Origin: Dolomedes plantarius
Lineage: Eukaryota; Arthropoda; Arachnida; Araneae; Dolomedidae
Direction: 5' to 3'
Assembly (NCBI GenBank): GCA_907164885.2
Contig: OU015492.1
Coordinates: forward strand, 200,321,120 to 200,385,119
DNA length: 64,000 nucleotides
The notes beneath the pieces are model-generated. The model ran no database searches. It saw nothing but the letters and a program-made list of their open reading frames with translations, and had not been told where the DNA came from. The position numbers and the translations under genes are program-made. How positions within the stretch are numbered: the stretch's first letter is position 1; each line of letters begins with the position of its first letter. Below, one piece after another: positions 36,265 to 48,788 of this stretch.

Positions 36265-36400
36265 AGCATTCATTTTGGGTGGCTGATTTTTTTAGGAAGA
36301 TTTTTTGCTACTCGGACTTACATTTAAAAGCCGGTACCGAACAGCTACAGACACCCATGCCAGCTACAGGATTCGAACATTTTAGAAAAAACTACCATTT
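36265..36400 (-). mobile_element. tRNA-derived SINE fragment, family S2 copy 1
   Basis: On the minus strand the B-box-like TGTTCGAATCCTGTAGC is followed by TGGCATGGGTGTCTGTAGC and GTTCGGTACCGGCTTTTAAA. These match the S2 SINE at 57186 (TTGGCATGGATATTTGTAGC, GTTCGGGAATCGGCTTTAAA). The 72-codon frame at 36216 crosses it and is not a gene. Confidence 0.6.
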
Positions 36401-36409
36401 GCCAAATGG

Positions 36410-36897
36410 TTCCATATTTTTCTCTAGAAACTAATGTAGATATTCAGTTATGACTAATCCACTGAAAGCGTATTATTTAGCATATCATCTAAAAAAATAA
36501 CTTAATTCTGACATATTGCTTAGAATAAGGTCCTCAGTCAGTTATCAAAGAGAATTAGATAATTAATTACAGTTTTTGTACCCCGTTGTTCATAGTCCAT
36601 TTTTCTGAATCCCGAATCATTCGCCTTATCTCAGAGTAGAACGTGTAAATAAATTTAAACTACAAAATCACTTTTTTAAGTATTACATTATTGTTTCATT
36701 CAAAGCATTTTCGAGCTCGCTTTTTAGTTGTTTTTTCTTAAGATTTCTGCTTTGTACCCTTAGAATGCCCACGAATGTACAAGCCAAAATATTTAAGTGG
36801 AAGAAGTTAAAGAAAAAGGGCATGGGGGATTTATAGACTTAGTAGACTGTAAGGTTTTAAGATTTATTTAGAATTTAAACCAATTAATTACATAACC
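36410..36897. other. AT-rich stretch, nothing recognised
   Basis: No coding or repeat signature was recognised before the minisatellite. Confidence 0.5.
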
Positions 36898-37257
36898 ACA
36901 ATTAATAGAATACGCTTGCACAATTTATAGAAGACGTTTGTATAATTTAAGCACAATTGATAGAATACGTTTGCACACTTAATACAATACGTTTGCACAA
37001 TTTATAGAAAACGTTTGTATAATTTAAGCACAATTGATAGAATACGTTTGCACACTTAATACAATACTTTTACACAATTAATAGAATACGTTTGCACAAT
37101 TAATAGAAAACATTTACACAATTAATAGAATACGTTTGCACAATTAATAGAATAAATTTGCACAATTCATATAATACGTTTTCACAGATAATATAATACT
37201 TTTGCACAATTAATAGATTACATTTACACAATTAATAGATTACGTTTGCATAATTTA
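36898..37257. repeat. 22-bp minisatellite
   Basis: About 16 diverged copies of a 22-bp unit close to CACAATTAATAGAATACG plus TTTG. Some units carry GATA, CTTA or TTTA variants. A 78-bp higher-order unit (TGTATAATTTAAGCACAATT and following) occurs twice near 36942 and 37017. The array is non-coding in all frames by eye. Confidence 0.9.
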
Positions 37258-38448
37258 ATTGAATAGATGGGATGGATCAACGTTGGGGAAATGAAAAACC
37301 CAATGAGCATAAAGAATAAGAATTACAATTTGACTTACAGGTCAGTGACGGAGAATATTTTTCATCCCCCCCCAAAAAAAAGCAAAAAAAAAAAAGTCAT
37401 CTAAACCTTTCACTACACAGGAAACATCAAAAACAGAATAAATGAGCAGGAACCGTTTCAGACCCTCTGCTCGCTGCACGGTGCAACAGATTTCTAATCA
37501 AAAGTAGGTGCTGTCACAAACCGTTAGAAATTTAAGAGAATTATTAGGCAAGTACTGCCGCCTATTGAGGATCATTGCTGATGCTGGACGGAACAGAGCA
37601 ATAGAGATATTTAACAGGAAGTAGAACAAAAATTTCCAAACATTGTCTGAAATGTATTATTAAAAATGATTTTAAAGTTTTTATAGATGTATTAAAATGT
37701 CATTTTACCCTATACATTATAGTTCTTAAATTAAAAGAAATACTTTACTTGCATTACATAAAAAATTTAAAACTTTTGATACCTTGCCTTATTTGGTCTT
37801 CTATATACCTACCTGAACTGAAATATTGGAAATTTGTTTCCTAATTATTGAAATATATATACCCAGTGAATACAGTAAGATTCTTTGTAATATTAATATT
37901 TCATGTTTATACTAAGATTTTAAGCACTGGTTTTATCAAAATGTATTTTACTTATTTTCCAGTGTAGCACATGTGCTACGATAGCATCTATTTCACGCCA
38001 AGTCGTATCAGAAGTTGAGGAAAACTACGTAGTAAATTTCTACCTACTAAAATAACATTCAAAATCGAGGTCACTCGTTAAGTGTCCGAAAACATTTTTA
38101 TGTAACACATTGTACGTATGAACACAAGACGTATAAACACATCTTTGTTACCCGTACGATGTAGACCGGAGACCTATTCAGAAGTCTTCTATCTACTTGA
38201 CTGAAAAATAGCCGACCGCAGGTTTCAGTTTCAGCATACATCTCTGGAACTTGATGTTTTTTTAAGGACAGGGCGATGAACGGGAAAATTCAACCATGCG
38301 CAATGTCTGCAGTGTCGTTTAACTCCATCCTTTTTCTCTGAATGTCAAAAGTCAGATCTAGAATTAAAATCGAGGATTTTTTTTCAAGAGTAAAAACTGA
38401 TACATAAATTGAAAATTATAATTTCAAGAATCATAGTATGCCATATAG
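37258..38448. other. AT-rich stretch, nothing recognised
   Basis: C and A homopolymer runs lie near 37366-37395. No gene recognised. Confidence 0.5.
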
Positions 38449-39371
38449 CAACGGTGGCCAAATGGTGGCTTTCGAGCCGCATGCGGCTCTTCAAGAAGAT
38501 TATTGCCGCTCAACTAATATTTAAAAAGCATTTGTTATTTTTTTAATTTCATGAATCGTGTAAATACATGCAGCCATAGGAAATGATTCGTACAGTCGTT
38601 TGGTATTCTTGGGTTCGACCCGGCTGAACCTTCGTAAAAATATAGTAGTTCTAATACTAATACACTTGTTCAGACCTCTGTGTAAGCCGAATAGGGATCC
38701 CAGTCACTAGTGTATTTAAATCATGGCTTCGAACCGGAACTGAACCGAAAATCGGAAAAAAACTATTATTTTGATCGAAATGAAAACTGGAGCTGAACCG
38801 AAAAAAATATTTGTTTATTTCAGTTCGATACATGTTCAGTCATTTTGTCCCCGTAACCAACTTAATTTCTTCGATGTAACGAGCTTCACTCCTTCGTAAC
38901 TGTAGCTAACTTCACGATTTACTTTCGCTCGTGTTTCTCAGTGTGTTTCTCATACGTAACCTCACATCATAATCTTCTGATATTCATTTACTGCTAACGC
39001 AAGTACCTATGTATTAATTTTTAAAATCAATCTGTTCTCTATACTGGTAGTAGATTTTATCAGTATTTATTTAAAACTTGTTTATCTGGATTTTTTTCTA
39101 CCAAGAACTTTACGTGCGGCTCCCAAGATATTCAGGTAGGTAACTTTGGCTCTTGTTTCAAAAAGTCTGGCCACAGTGATGTCAACCTCTATGAAGTCCC
39201 CCCCCTCCCCCCCCCCTAGCGCCATCTCGAAATCTCCCTGTTCCCCACTAACACCAACTTTAAACCCAACTAACAAAAAATGTGGCCCCTAAAAACACCC
39301 CTTTTCATCTAACTTACCCCCAAATTTAGGGGGGAAACCCCCAAGTTGGCAACACTGTCTGGCCACCTCTG
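38449..39371. mobile_element. hAT-like element H3 with nested MITE
   Basis: Left end CAACGGTGGCCAAATGG and right end the complement of CAGAGGTGGCCAGACTT are a plausible pair of terminal inverted repeats. The flanks CCATATAG (38441-38448) and ATATATAG (39372-39379) agree at 6 of 8 positions, as an aged 8-bp duplication. The H2 copy 2 MITE is inserted near the right end. No transposase seen. Confidence 0.6.
39174..39357. mobile_element. hAT MITE family H2, copy 2, nested in H3
   Basis: Perfect 8-bp target duplication TCTGGCCA at 39166-39173 and 39358-39365. Ends CAGTGATGTCAACCTCTA and the complement of CAGTGTTGCCAACTTGG. Shares C-rich interior blocks (CTTTTCATCTAACTTACCCC) with copy 1 but lacks about 190 bp of its centre. 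Confidence 0.95.
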
Positions 39372-39379
39372 ATATATAG

Positions 39380-40883
39380 TTTTAATTGGAGAAAATGCTA
39401 TTCATATGCCACGCCCTCAATTTCAGAGGTTATGATCATTGCACGCATAGAACTTCAACTATCAGTAATAGCATATCAGAAATTACCCACAAAAATCAAT
39501 CTTAGTTACTTCATAATATTTTTAGTTTTTATCTTATTATCTATATTCAAACATTCTTATTTTTCAAAACGGTGGAGAAATATTGCGGTTAAATTATATT
39601 ATTCTGTTTCAAGAAAGTATTCTCATCGGAGTCTTAAATTTACTTTTTACCTCTAGATTTACTTTTTAGCTCTAAGAAAATATGTATCTTAAATTGCTTT
39701 ATCATTCAATAATTCATTTCTACAAGTGAAAACATGAATCCTAAGTTTTGGTGTTAAAATAATTCGGTGAAATATTCCACCGCTCACAAAAGAAACTCCA
39801 CTTTGTGAGTACAACTTAAGCGGAATGCTAACAAAACTCTAAGCTTAGAAAACAACCAAAAGGATTGCAAATATACTACTATAGCATTCCTTAGCAAGGC
39901 ATAGCAGATACATACGCTGGAGAGAAAATAATTAGAAATTCAAAATTTCTGTAAACTTTTAATGGTTAACTGACAAAATGCAGTCTTCCAGCTCACATTG
40001 GAAAGAACCATCGACTGCCGTGAATTGCGATGCCAGAGGTCAAAGGCGATGCTGTTACTTTGTAGCTGTATATGTATAGATATGCAACTGGCTTCACCCA
40101 TGAAGGAGTGATATATGCATTTTTTTCAACCAAAAGTATTTTCCGGATACTAACAAACGAATTGTTGAAAACAGAAAGTCGTGTATAGAAGACGAGAGTG
40201 TAACAAAGCAGCACCAAGTTTAATAAATTACTCAGCAAAAACATACATTTTTGTAAAGGTTTTTAGAATAATGATAATATTTGAATAACTGTATTAAAGG
40301 TCACACTAAAGTTTACACTACAAAATCTTTTTTTTAAACGCTTTTCTAGAAATTTTCTCATAGTTTATATAGTACTTTTAGGTGGCGATACTTAAAAAAA
40401 TCTCAGAATAAGGAATGCTTAAGTTGTTCACCGAAAATTTAATTTATATGCATCTTAAATGAGGCAGTTTTCAATATTTTTAAAATTTACGATTCTTTTG
40501 CATGTTTTATGTACAAATTTTATTCACGTTGTATGCTATCGTTTAAGACTCTAATAAATATCAAAGGCTTACTTATTAACAATATTAAAATATTAATACC
40601 GATTCAAATTTTAATTTCAACTATTAAATCATACCTTTTTAAACCACTTTCTAAACATGAAGGTATAGGATAAACGAAAAATTTATTTCGTACCACGTAC
40701 TAACATAGCGAAAGGAATCTCGTGTGCTTACCGGCTAATGAATCCTATCATTTTTATCCTTCTATTGACAAAATCACGAATTAAAATAAAATAGTTGATA
40801 TACAATGCTAGCACAGATTTTGTTTTATATTTATTTTTATAAACAAATCTCTCATGTGTGTGAAGCATGTTACACATTTTACT
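39380..40883. other. AT-rich stretch, nothing recognised
   Basis: Short open frames only (for example 39432-39656) with no motifs. Confidence 0.5.
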
Positions 40884-40887
40884 TTAA

Positions 40888-41220
<333 letters not shown>

Positions 41221-41224
41221 TTAA

Positions 41225-41903
41225 ATAAGCAAAATTAATATAAATCAAAGTATTCATACAAACTTTGCTATGATAAGAAACAGATGATGTATTAGATTTA
41301 AGAAATAAAGAATGGAACTAATGAAATCTGAATAACTGTCACGTTTTGTAACAAAATTAAATTTTGTTACAAATCCTGGAAGGAGTTCATGAAGACAAGA
41401 TCCTTAAAGAGAAAATAACTCCAGAAAAGTGACGCATACACCGGGTTGCGATTCTTTCTAATATTTTCGCCATTCCCCCCCCCCCGTCATTTACTTCTTT
41501 TCTCATAAATCATTTTCGCTTCCGTCAACTTGATCGCCGAGTAACGTCAAAATAATTAAAAATTAGAGGAGAGCCTAATAATATGTTAGCAACTGAATTA
41601 TCAGAATGAAGTGGATAACCTTTCCTCTGAACTTTCGGATAATAACACTAGTTTAATAATAAAGGAATTTACTGATTCTGTTGAAGTATAGTTTAGAATG
41701 ACAATTAAAGCAGTTTCAGAAACAGTTTTGTAAGTTTGTCAGGTAAACTAATGGAGATAATTATTTTATCTCCATTATTCCCATTAAATTTTATCCCTTT
41801 TGTATTTAATTACTGTTACCATATTTAAACTGTATTGTTTTATATTGCTGTTATCTTCTCCTATAAAATGATTATTTTTAAATTTTTCATCTTGCCTGCA
41901 TTA
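41225..41903. other. AT-rich stretch, nothing recognised
   Basis: A C run at about 41476-41486. No gene seen. Confidence 0.5.
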
Positions 41904-41905
41904 TA

Positions 41906-42078
41906 CAGTGGAATCTCGATCGATTGTTTTCGGATCCATTGTTTTTCCGTATATGTCGTTCATTTTATCCAGTCCCAACGATCATATTGCTTTGTTATTT
42001 TTTCGCATCTATCGTTTTCCTTCATTTATCTTTCATTTCAATCGGTCCCTTGAACAACGATAGATCAAGATTCCACTG
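41906..42078. mobile_element. pogo/Tigger-like MITE
   Basis: TA|CAGTGGAATCTCGATCGATT at the left and the complement of CAGTGGAATCTTGATCTATC with TA at the right give about 25-bp terminal inverted repeats and a TA duplication. At 173 bp it is non-coding. CAGTGGAAtCTCG-type ends are characteristic of pogo relatives. The overlapping short open frames (41835-42184) are incidental. Confidence 0.85.
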
Positions 42079-43213
42079 TAACAGTTTTTACTGTCTGAAT
42101 TTTGTTATAATATTTATAATCTGTATTATATGTCTGTTTGTATCACCTATATGTAAGACTTCCATTAACATCTGCTATTTTTGACTGATTTTATCACCGT
42201 CTACATATCAGTGTTTTTAACTTCATTGTTCTTATCACCCTTTTTACCATTGTTTATAAACTATTGTTTTTACCCCCTATTCCATCATTGTTACTATAAC
42301 CTTTGGTCTATCTCTGTTTTACATAATGTGTCTTTTACCTTTCTGAGTTTCACTGGTTTTTACTATTTAAAATGCTGACTTATATATATATATATATGTT
42401 TTTCGGGTTTAACCATGTGTTTGGCACAGCATATCCTCTCTGGACCTTGTGCCATTAAATAGCAAACAACCAAACCAAACACATTAAATTTACAAGTAGT
42501 AATCTGATGTATAAGATGTATTGATTATTCCACTGAAAAATTACATTTTGTAAATGTGTACTTTTACATTTATTTTGATACTTTATTTTTGTGATTGCTA
42601 TTAACATGCAGTTAACACTGTCTTTAAGAAGCAATTTATATTATTTATTACTGACTAGAATAACTATTAGTAATTTCTAAGAACACTTGAGAATGTTTAA
42701 TCAGAAATTAATTTCCCATGAACATACTATCTTAATAGAAAAAAATAATTCTTGTTTTGTTTTCAGCAGAGCTGAAATTTCTTTAGCAAAGAGGATATTA
42801 TAAAAATCCATCTATACGTGTACACATTATTTGATGTGAAACATAGAAGTCTGAAAGAAAATCAAATCAACACTTGTTTTATATTCTGCACGTGGCAAAC
42901 ATAATTTCAATATTTGGCATAAATTATTTAAATCACTAATTTCAGTAATGCCTGAATATTACGTAAGAAAAATACTTTCTCTTTTAGTTGAAAGGGAAAA
43001 AGAATTCTAGCGTAAAATGTTTAAGGAAATCAGATTTCTTTTATTCTTAGTTCCATCTAAAGAACAAAAATGGAAACAAATCAGTATAAAAATTGTCTTT
43101 GCTAAGAAAACGAGAGTAATAAATAAACTAATATTTTTTTATAAAAGTAATATTATGTATTATACATAATTATGCTATTCATGCTAATGACAAACCATAT
43201 TATCTTATTAAAA

Positions 43214-43216
<3 letters not shown>
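42079..43216. other. AT-rich stretch with a SINE tail
   Basis: The segment about 42400-42480 (TTTGGCACAGCATATCCTCT, then CAAACAACCAAACCAAACAC) resembles a SINE 3' tail ending like that of the S2 SINE at 57186. The rest shows nothing recognisable. Confidence 0.4.

Positions 43217-43251
<35 letters not shown>
43217..43251. repeat. Short (TA)n array
   Basis: TA repeat passing into TTATATTATATTA. Confidence 0.9.
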
Positions 43252-43256
<5 letters not shown>

Positions 43257-44590
43257 TATATTAAGCGTAACACACCACCCAAAACTCAATTAAAACTACA
43301 TTACAATTTCTACAAATGGCAGTAATCTTTCTCAGATCCAAATGATTAATTCACGGCAAAACGAAATAAAAAATTGAGGCTTAGCCACAGTTAATACCTA
43401 TTCACTTAAGGTAGCGATCTCTTGCTAGGTCAGACAACCTTTAAATGTTACATTTTATTTGAAATAGGTTCTACGCACGATATAACAGACGTCTCTTTCG
43501 GTCATCAACTATTCTTAAGTAATGAAAAATTAAATTAAATTTCGATACCGTGTTTACATTTAGATTATTTAATTCAGCATTACATTTAGATTATTTAATT
43601 CAGCATTACATTTAGATTATTTAATTCAGCATTTCAATCTGTTCATGTCACTGATAATTAAAGAATCAGAATTGATCATCCCTTATTTAGAAAAGAAACT
43701 GCCTAAATTGCTCGAACACTTCTATTCTCTTTTCTTGGCTTAGAGCCACATTATAGAAGTAGCGCCAATTTTACAGGAAATGGAATAGTCTTCTGACGAA
43801 CAGACTGCACCCCCCCCCCCTTCAGGAGACAAATGGCAAAAATGAAATCAGAAATAAAGACATTTTTTGTTCCAACTTACTGTTGAATATGATTAGAATT
43901 ATTTCCGATTACTGAACATTAATAAACTTAAGAAATAAAATTAAAATGGCTACCGTACCGAACGGCTATCCCTCACACGTTTTTATCAGTTATCAGTAGA
44001 ATCTTCCGCCAAATTTAGTAATCTTTGGATTTAATCTTTGTTGTGAGAAGGATTTATAACGGACATCCATTCACTGGACGTTCACCGCGAATGACTAGAA
44101 AATTGCCATTTGGTAGCTTACTGGCACTACCTTATAAATAGAAGTAATTTGGTTATCCCTTGCCCAATTTCTAGGGAAGTAGTTTTATTCTGCTTCTAAT
44201 GTATTTTATTTAGAAACATGACTTTTGGGGCAACTTTTTTTTTCTGCATCAAAATAAAGAAATAAAAAAAAAAACATTTAAGAGTTATAGTAAGACAGAC
44301 AATACACGTGATAAGCGTGTGTTTTCATCTAGCCAATAAATAGTGAATATTCAGCCGACACTGTTTGTTAGAAATTCACAGGTGGAGGGTTTTGATCAAC
44401 CTCTAAACAATTTAGCATATTCAAATTTGCTGTACAAGAAATTTGTCTTTTAATCGCATGAATATTGTGTAGGCGTGGGTGTTTGTAAACGTTCAGAATC
44501 TCTTTTAAAGGTTAGTTTGGACATTCTATTAAGATTCCCAACTAATATTTTGTGGTTATAAAAGAATGTATAAATATACATTAATTTATA
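43252..44590. other. AT-rich stretch with a small tandem repeat
   Basis: A 26-bp unit (ACATTTAGATTATTTAATTC plus AGCATT) is repeated three times at about 43556-43633. Nothing else recognised. Confidence 0.6.
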
Positions 44591-45421
44591 GGGGCCTGAG
44601 GTAGCCTAGTGGTAGGAGACTGGGCATGGCAAGGGGTGTTCTCAGTTCGAATCCCGACAAACGCCATTAGATATCTTCGTGTATACGCCGGGAATGGGTC
44701 CGTTAAATCTGTAGACAAGAAAGTACTTCTACGTGGTCAGAGAGGGTGGGAGAAGGTGCGAGATGCCCAGATGTCGCTCCTAGGGGTACTCAGACAAAAT
44801 TGAGGTGGCTCCAAGAGGGCTATGTTCAATCGCCTATATAGCACACCCATTGAAAGCAGTGGCGCTGCAAGAGTCAGATATAGAGGGGGGGGGCAAAGTA
44901 AAATAGATTAAAACTGTTACACCTTTATTATTAAAAATACATATATACGTTTATAAGAAATAAACTTTTATGTTATTTTATGTTATGTTATGCCCTATCA
45001 CACGTCAACGTGTACGCGTTTCAAATGCATCGGATTCAAGATTACCTTTCGCGATGAAAAAACATCGTGTAGGGTTGCTTTTGAATCGCAAAAGCAAACG
45101 TCTGGAATTGGCGTTTAAACGGGCTTGCGTACCTGAAATGGCAATTAATCGCTCATGCGTATATAGAATGACGTTTATCGTGCTTGAGTTAACGAGCGTG
45201 AGGTTGCAATTTAGTATTCAGTTTTGTTAGGCTTTATGATTTTAAATGGAAATTCTAATATTTTACGAGCGCTAGCTAGGTAGAAACAAAAAATTCAATT
45301 TTCTAGGCGGGGGGGGGGGGGGGAAGTGCCTCCCTCCCCCCCTTTCCGACGCCACTGATTGAAAGCAAATTCCGATTCTAGCGGTTAATGTTCGAATGGC
45401 TTCCCATGAGAAGCATCCTAT
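44591..45421 (+). mobile_element. tRNA-derived SINE, family S3, split by a hAT MITE
   Basis: The tRNA-like head GGGGCCTGAGGTAGCCTAGT (A box TAGCCTAGTGGTAGGAGAC) is followed by B box GTTCGAATCCCGAC about 45 bp on. The body runs to CGCCTATATAGCACACCC and resumes after the hAT MITE (44857-45357) with CAAATTCCGATTCTAGCGG. The 3' boundary is approximate. The 64-codon frame at 44609 is not a gene. Confidence 0.7.
44857..45357. mobile_element. hAT MITE H4 inserted in a SINE
   Basis: Perfect 8-bp target duplication ATTGAAAG at 44849-44856 and 45358-45365. Terminal inverted repeats CAGTGGCGCTGCAAGAG and the complement of CAGTGGCGTCGGAAAG. Both ends are followed inward by long G or C homopolymers (44885-44893, 45309-45323). 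No transposase. The 86-codon frame at 44970 has no recognised motif. Confidence 0.95.
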
Positions 45422-46422
45422 TTGGCAAAACAAAACGCATTACTTAATCGTAATAATCAGTAAAATGAAGTGTATCACCATACCCACAGAGATTTTATTG
45501 AGTTCTGCTGATATATCATGATACATGAAAATACTTAAAACTGAAGAATATTATATTACATTTGTAAGCCTATTTTACTTCAAGTTTAAAATTTTAGTAG
45601 TTTAAATACTCAAAATTCTCAAATGTTCTAAAAAGGAAGCCTAAAGCATGGAACTATTGCATACGATTTATATAGATAAATTTGTATGATTTATATAGAT
45701 TAGTTCTTAAATTTAAATTTTAGCTCTATCATTTGTGACATAATTGTTAATAATAGCGGATAAATATGTAGCTATCCACATCATTTAAACAGTCTACGTT
45801 ATTTTTAATTTCTGTGCAAAATCCCTATGAAGTATTTTAACAGTTCTAAAATTAATATGTTCTTATAATTATGAGAAAAACATCTCCATGTTTAAATAAA
45901 TGCATCCAGAATTTTGCATCACATCATTCTTCTTACATTACTCTCCTCTGTTATAGTAGAAGTGAGCATCGTCTAGCTTATTAGATTTACAGACACTTTA
46001 AATGCTGTCATTTACGTCGCTTGATGTTGCTCAGAGCTTTAAAATTCGCAGAATACGACCCATTTATTTTCTCATTAATCTTCTAGGTTTTACGGCGTGA
46101 TAAATGGGGCATATAAATATTTGTAAAATTTTTCAGCATTTTAAGAGAGTAGTTCATTATACTTTTACAGGAAATTCGGATGTCCATGTTTTAATTAAAA
46201 AAATGAAGGAAGGTTTATGAATCCTGTTTATCCCCATTTGTCTTGTTGAACGCATAATTTATGGGCATGAAAAAAAATTATTAGGGTAATGCCACTGAAC
46301 TGATAGTTGTTGAGATATATGATAGTTGATTTTCCTTTAATTAAATTCCAATAGCAAATACATAAAATGGGAAATAAATAATGATTGATATGAACCTCTT
46401 AAACGAATGCAATCATTTGAAT

Positions 46423-46427
<5 letters not shown>
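45422..46427. other. AT-rich stretch, nothing recognised
   Basis: Contains the first copy of a 60-bp direct repeat (46117-46178) whose second copy is at 46466-46526. No gene seen. Confidence 0.5.
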
Positions 46428-46472
<45 letters not shown>

Positions 46473-46526
46473 AAAATTTTTCAGCATTTTAAGAGAGTAG
46501 TTCATTATACTTTTACAGGAAATTCG
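46117..46526. repeat. 60-bp direct repeat pair flanking a (TA)n array
   Basis: The block from TTTGTAAAATTTTTCAGC to TTTTACAGGAAATTCG occurs at 46117-46178 and identically by eye at 46466-46526. A TA array (46428-46468) precedes the second copy and another TA-rich array follows it. It looks like a local duplication, perhaps from repair within TA repeats. Confidence 0.85.
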
Positions 46527-46866
<340 letters not shown>

Positions 46867-46908
46867 GTATACCTTTCAAAACATAAATATATTTTAAGAA
46901 TAAAAACT

Positions 46909-47061
46909 GTTGTGATGATAATTAATAGTTTAGAAATAATTAACGTTTATATTAATATCGGGTATTCAGATAAATAAATTAGTAAAGTAAGTAAATTTTA
47001 GTAACGATTGTGCTTTGTTTTAATCAATTTATTAAGCCTCTGCTAAATATATGTAAGGGTT
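46909..47061 (+). repeat. Inverted repeat 1, left arm (153 bp)
   Basis: GTTGTGATGATAATTAATAG ... ATATATGTAAGGGTT. By eye an exact inverted match to 48636-48788. Its last 52 bp are also the first 52 bp of the core. Confidence 0.95.
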
Positions 47062-48498
47062 ATACTTGTGGTGATCAGATATTAATTGATTTGATTAATG
47101 TCATCGCATTTGGAGAAGGTGCGCAAGTTTCTCTAAATGTTTTGACATTGAGAAGAATTAAGTTTGAAATAGATCATCACAGGTTATACCTTATTATTGT
47201 TAATATGGATAAATTAATAAGTCTTATTTATGAACCTCGTGAATGGCTGGTACGCTGGTGAATTTTTGGGTTTTTTATTAAATGAATGAATACAAAATTA
47301 TAGTGTGTCTTTTCTTTTAAAGTTAAATCCTTCCTTTTGAGAACCCCTTTTTGTCAGTTGATCGTAAACTGAGACTTCCGATAACGACTGGTCACGGACA
47401 CCCTCCCCTTCGGGACGTTTGGAATGTTGATGAGCCAAGCAGATACGAAGGCGCTCCCTGCGCGGTTGAATACAGTGGCTTGTAGATGGCGGCGTTTTCA
47501 AGGAGGAAAAATTAATCAAAAATTATTATGTGAAATAAGAAAATGAAAAAATCAACAATGAGTCGGAGAGGAGATTCCTTCGGCTAATTCCTAATTTCAG
47601 CGTTTTCCTCGTCCGGGATTGACGGAGCGGAGTGGACCTTCTTACTTTCCGCGGAATACAAAGTGAAAAAAGGAGCGTCAACTCGGGGGCGGAGGGTGCA
47701 AGTGGACACAGAGAGGGGGAGGCCGGCCAAGAGGCTGGGAGCTGACCCGCAGCCCACGACGGAGAGCGATGACTTGATTTTTGGCGGCCAGCTCGCTATA
47801 GAAATGGCGCTGGCCTGGGGTTCCCCTCATGATTTTTTAAAATAATAGTTTTTTTTTTGTGCTGCAGCATTTTAATTGGGTAATATAGTTTTAATTTCCT
47901 TTTTTTTGGTTTACTGAATTTTTCTATAGTTTTACTTTTGTTTTTTTCTCATCACTTTTTCATTTAGAAGTTTTTTTTGATTCGCCAGCCACTTCACTTA
48001 TTTGTATTGTTTTTATTGATAATTATTTGTATTATGGAGAGTAGAACTCATTTAAACGATATTGTATTTATTCAATTGAATTTGGTTGTCGGAATAATGT
48101 TGAGAGGATCTGGAGTTAATGAGTTTGTTTGTTGTAATGTCAGGGAAATTCTTAAATAAATTGTTATGTTAGTTTGTAAAGTGGTGTCATGTCGGTCCTT
48201 GCCTTTTTAGTAAATTTTCTGATTTTCAGCTTTAGGTTTTATTTTTTATTTCAGCAGAATTGAAGCTTTTTCTTTTAGGTGAGATAATTTTATTTCTAGG
48301 TGTTCTCCAAGGTTAAGTAATTTTATTAGATTTAATTTCATTTTTCTTTTGGCTCATTATTCACCACAGTGAAGCATTCAGTTCGAACCAGTGTTAATTA
48401 TAATTATTAATTGTTTATGGGTTATTGCATTTAAAAATAACACAACGCAACTTACCATCTATCTTAAAATGTACTAACCACTAATGGCCAAATGGCAA
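47010..48498 (+). repeat. Core direct repeat, copy 1 (1489 bp)
   Basis: Starts GTGCTTTGTTTTAATC and ends GGCCAAATGGCAA. By eye it is identical to 51492-52980 except for one T/C difference near the right end (CACTAATGG against CACTAACGG). Mostly T/G-rich on the plus strand, with a GC-rich island at about 47340-47830. Open frames of 60-83 codons (47010-47261, 47663-47845, 47977-48159) are in both copies but have no recognised domains. Confidence 0.95.
47338..47832. other. GC-rich island inside core copy 1
   Basis: Within very AT-rich DNA this block is rich in G and C and in CpG (for example GGGGGCGGAGGGTG, GGCCGGCCAAGAGG, CCGCGG). It could be a promoter-like or structural part of the element. 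A small 60-codon frame (47663-47845) rich in R, G and E lies in it; not recognised. The second copy is at 51820-52314. Confidence 0.6.
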
Positions 48499-48635
48499 TT
48501 ATTGTTGTATTTAAATTTAACCGAAACCCTCCTTAATTAGTAAAAGATTCATTCCTACCTTCATTAATCAATTCCTTAATTATTAAGTAACCAGTAATTA
48601 ATATTATAAAGATTTTAAAAAAAAACCCCTAACAC

Positions 48636-48788
48636 AACCCTTACATATATTTAGCAGAGGCTTAATAAATTGATTAAAACAAAGCACAATCGTTACTAAA
48701 ATTTACTTACTTTACTAATTTATTTATCTGAATACCCGATATTAATATAAACGTTAATTATTTCTAAACTATTAATTATCATCACAAC
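48636..48788 (-). repeat. Inverted repeat 1, right arm (153 bp)
   Basis: Exact reverse complement, by eye, of 46909-47061. Confidence 0.95.

Noticed and set aside
36898..37257. CRISPR-like array
   Set aside because: The units are contiguous tandem repeats without unique spacers, in a eukaryotic context.
38580..38720. Another SINE (GGGTTCGACCCGG as a B box)
   Set aside because: No A box at the right distance, and it lies inside the hAT-like element H3. Too weak to report.
47663..47845. Small R/G/E-rich open frame, repeated at 52145
   Set aside because: Identity between copies is at the DNA level, so it gives no evidence of protein selection. No domain recognised.
47010..48498. Core repeats read as LTRs of a retrotransposon
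   Set aside because: The core can be trimmed to TG...CA ends, but no target duplication, primer-binding site or reverse transcriptase was found, and the inverted repeats overlapping each core are unexplained by that model. Kept only as an alternative.
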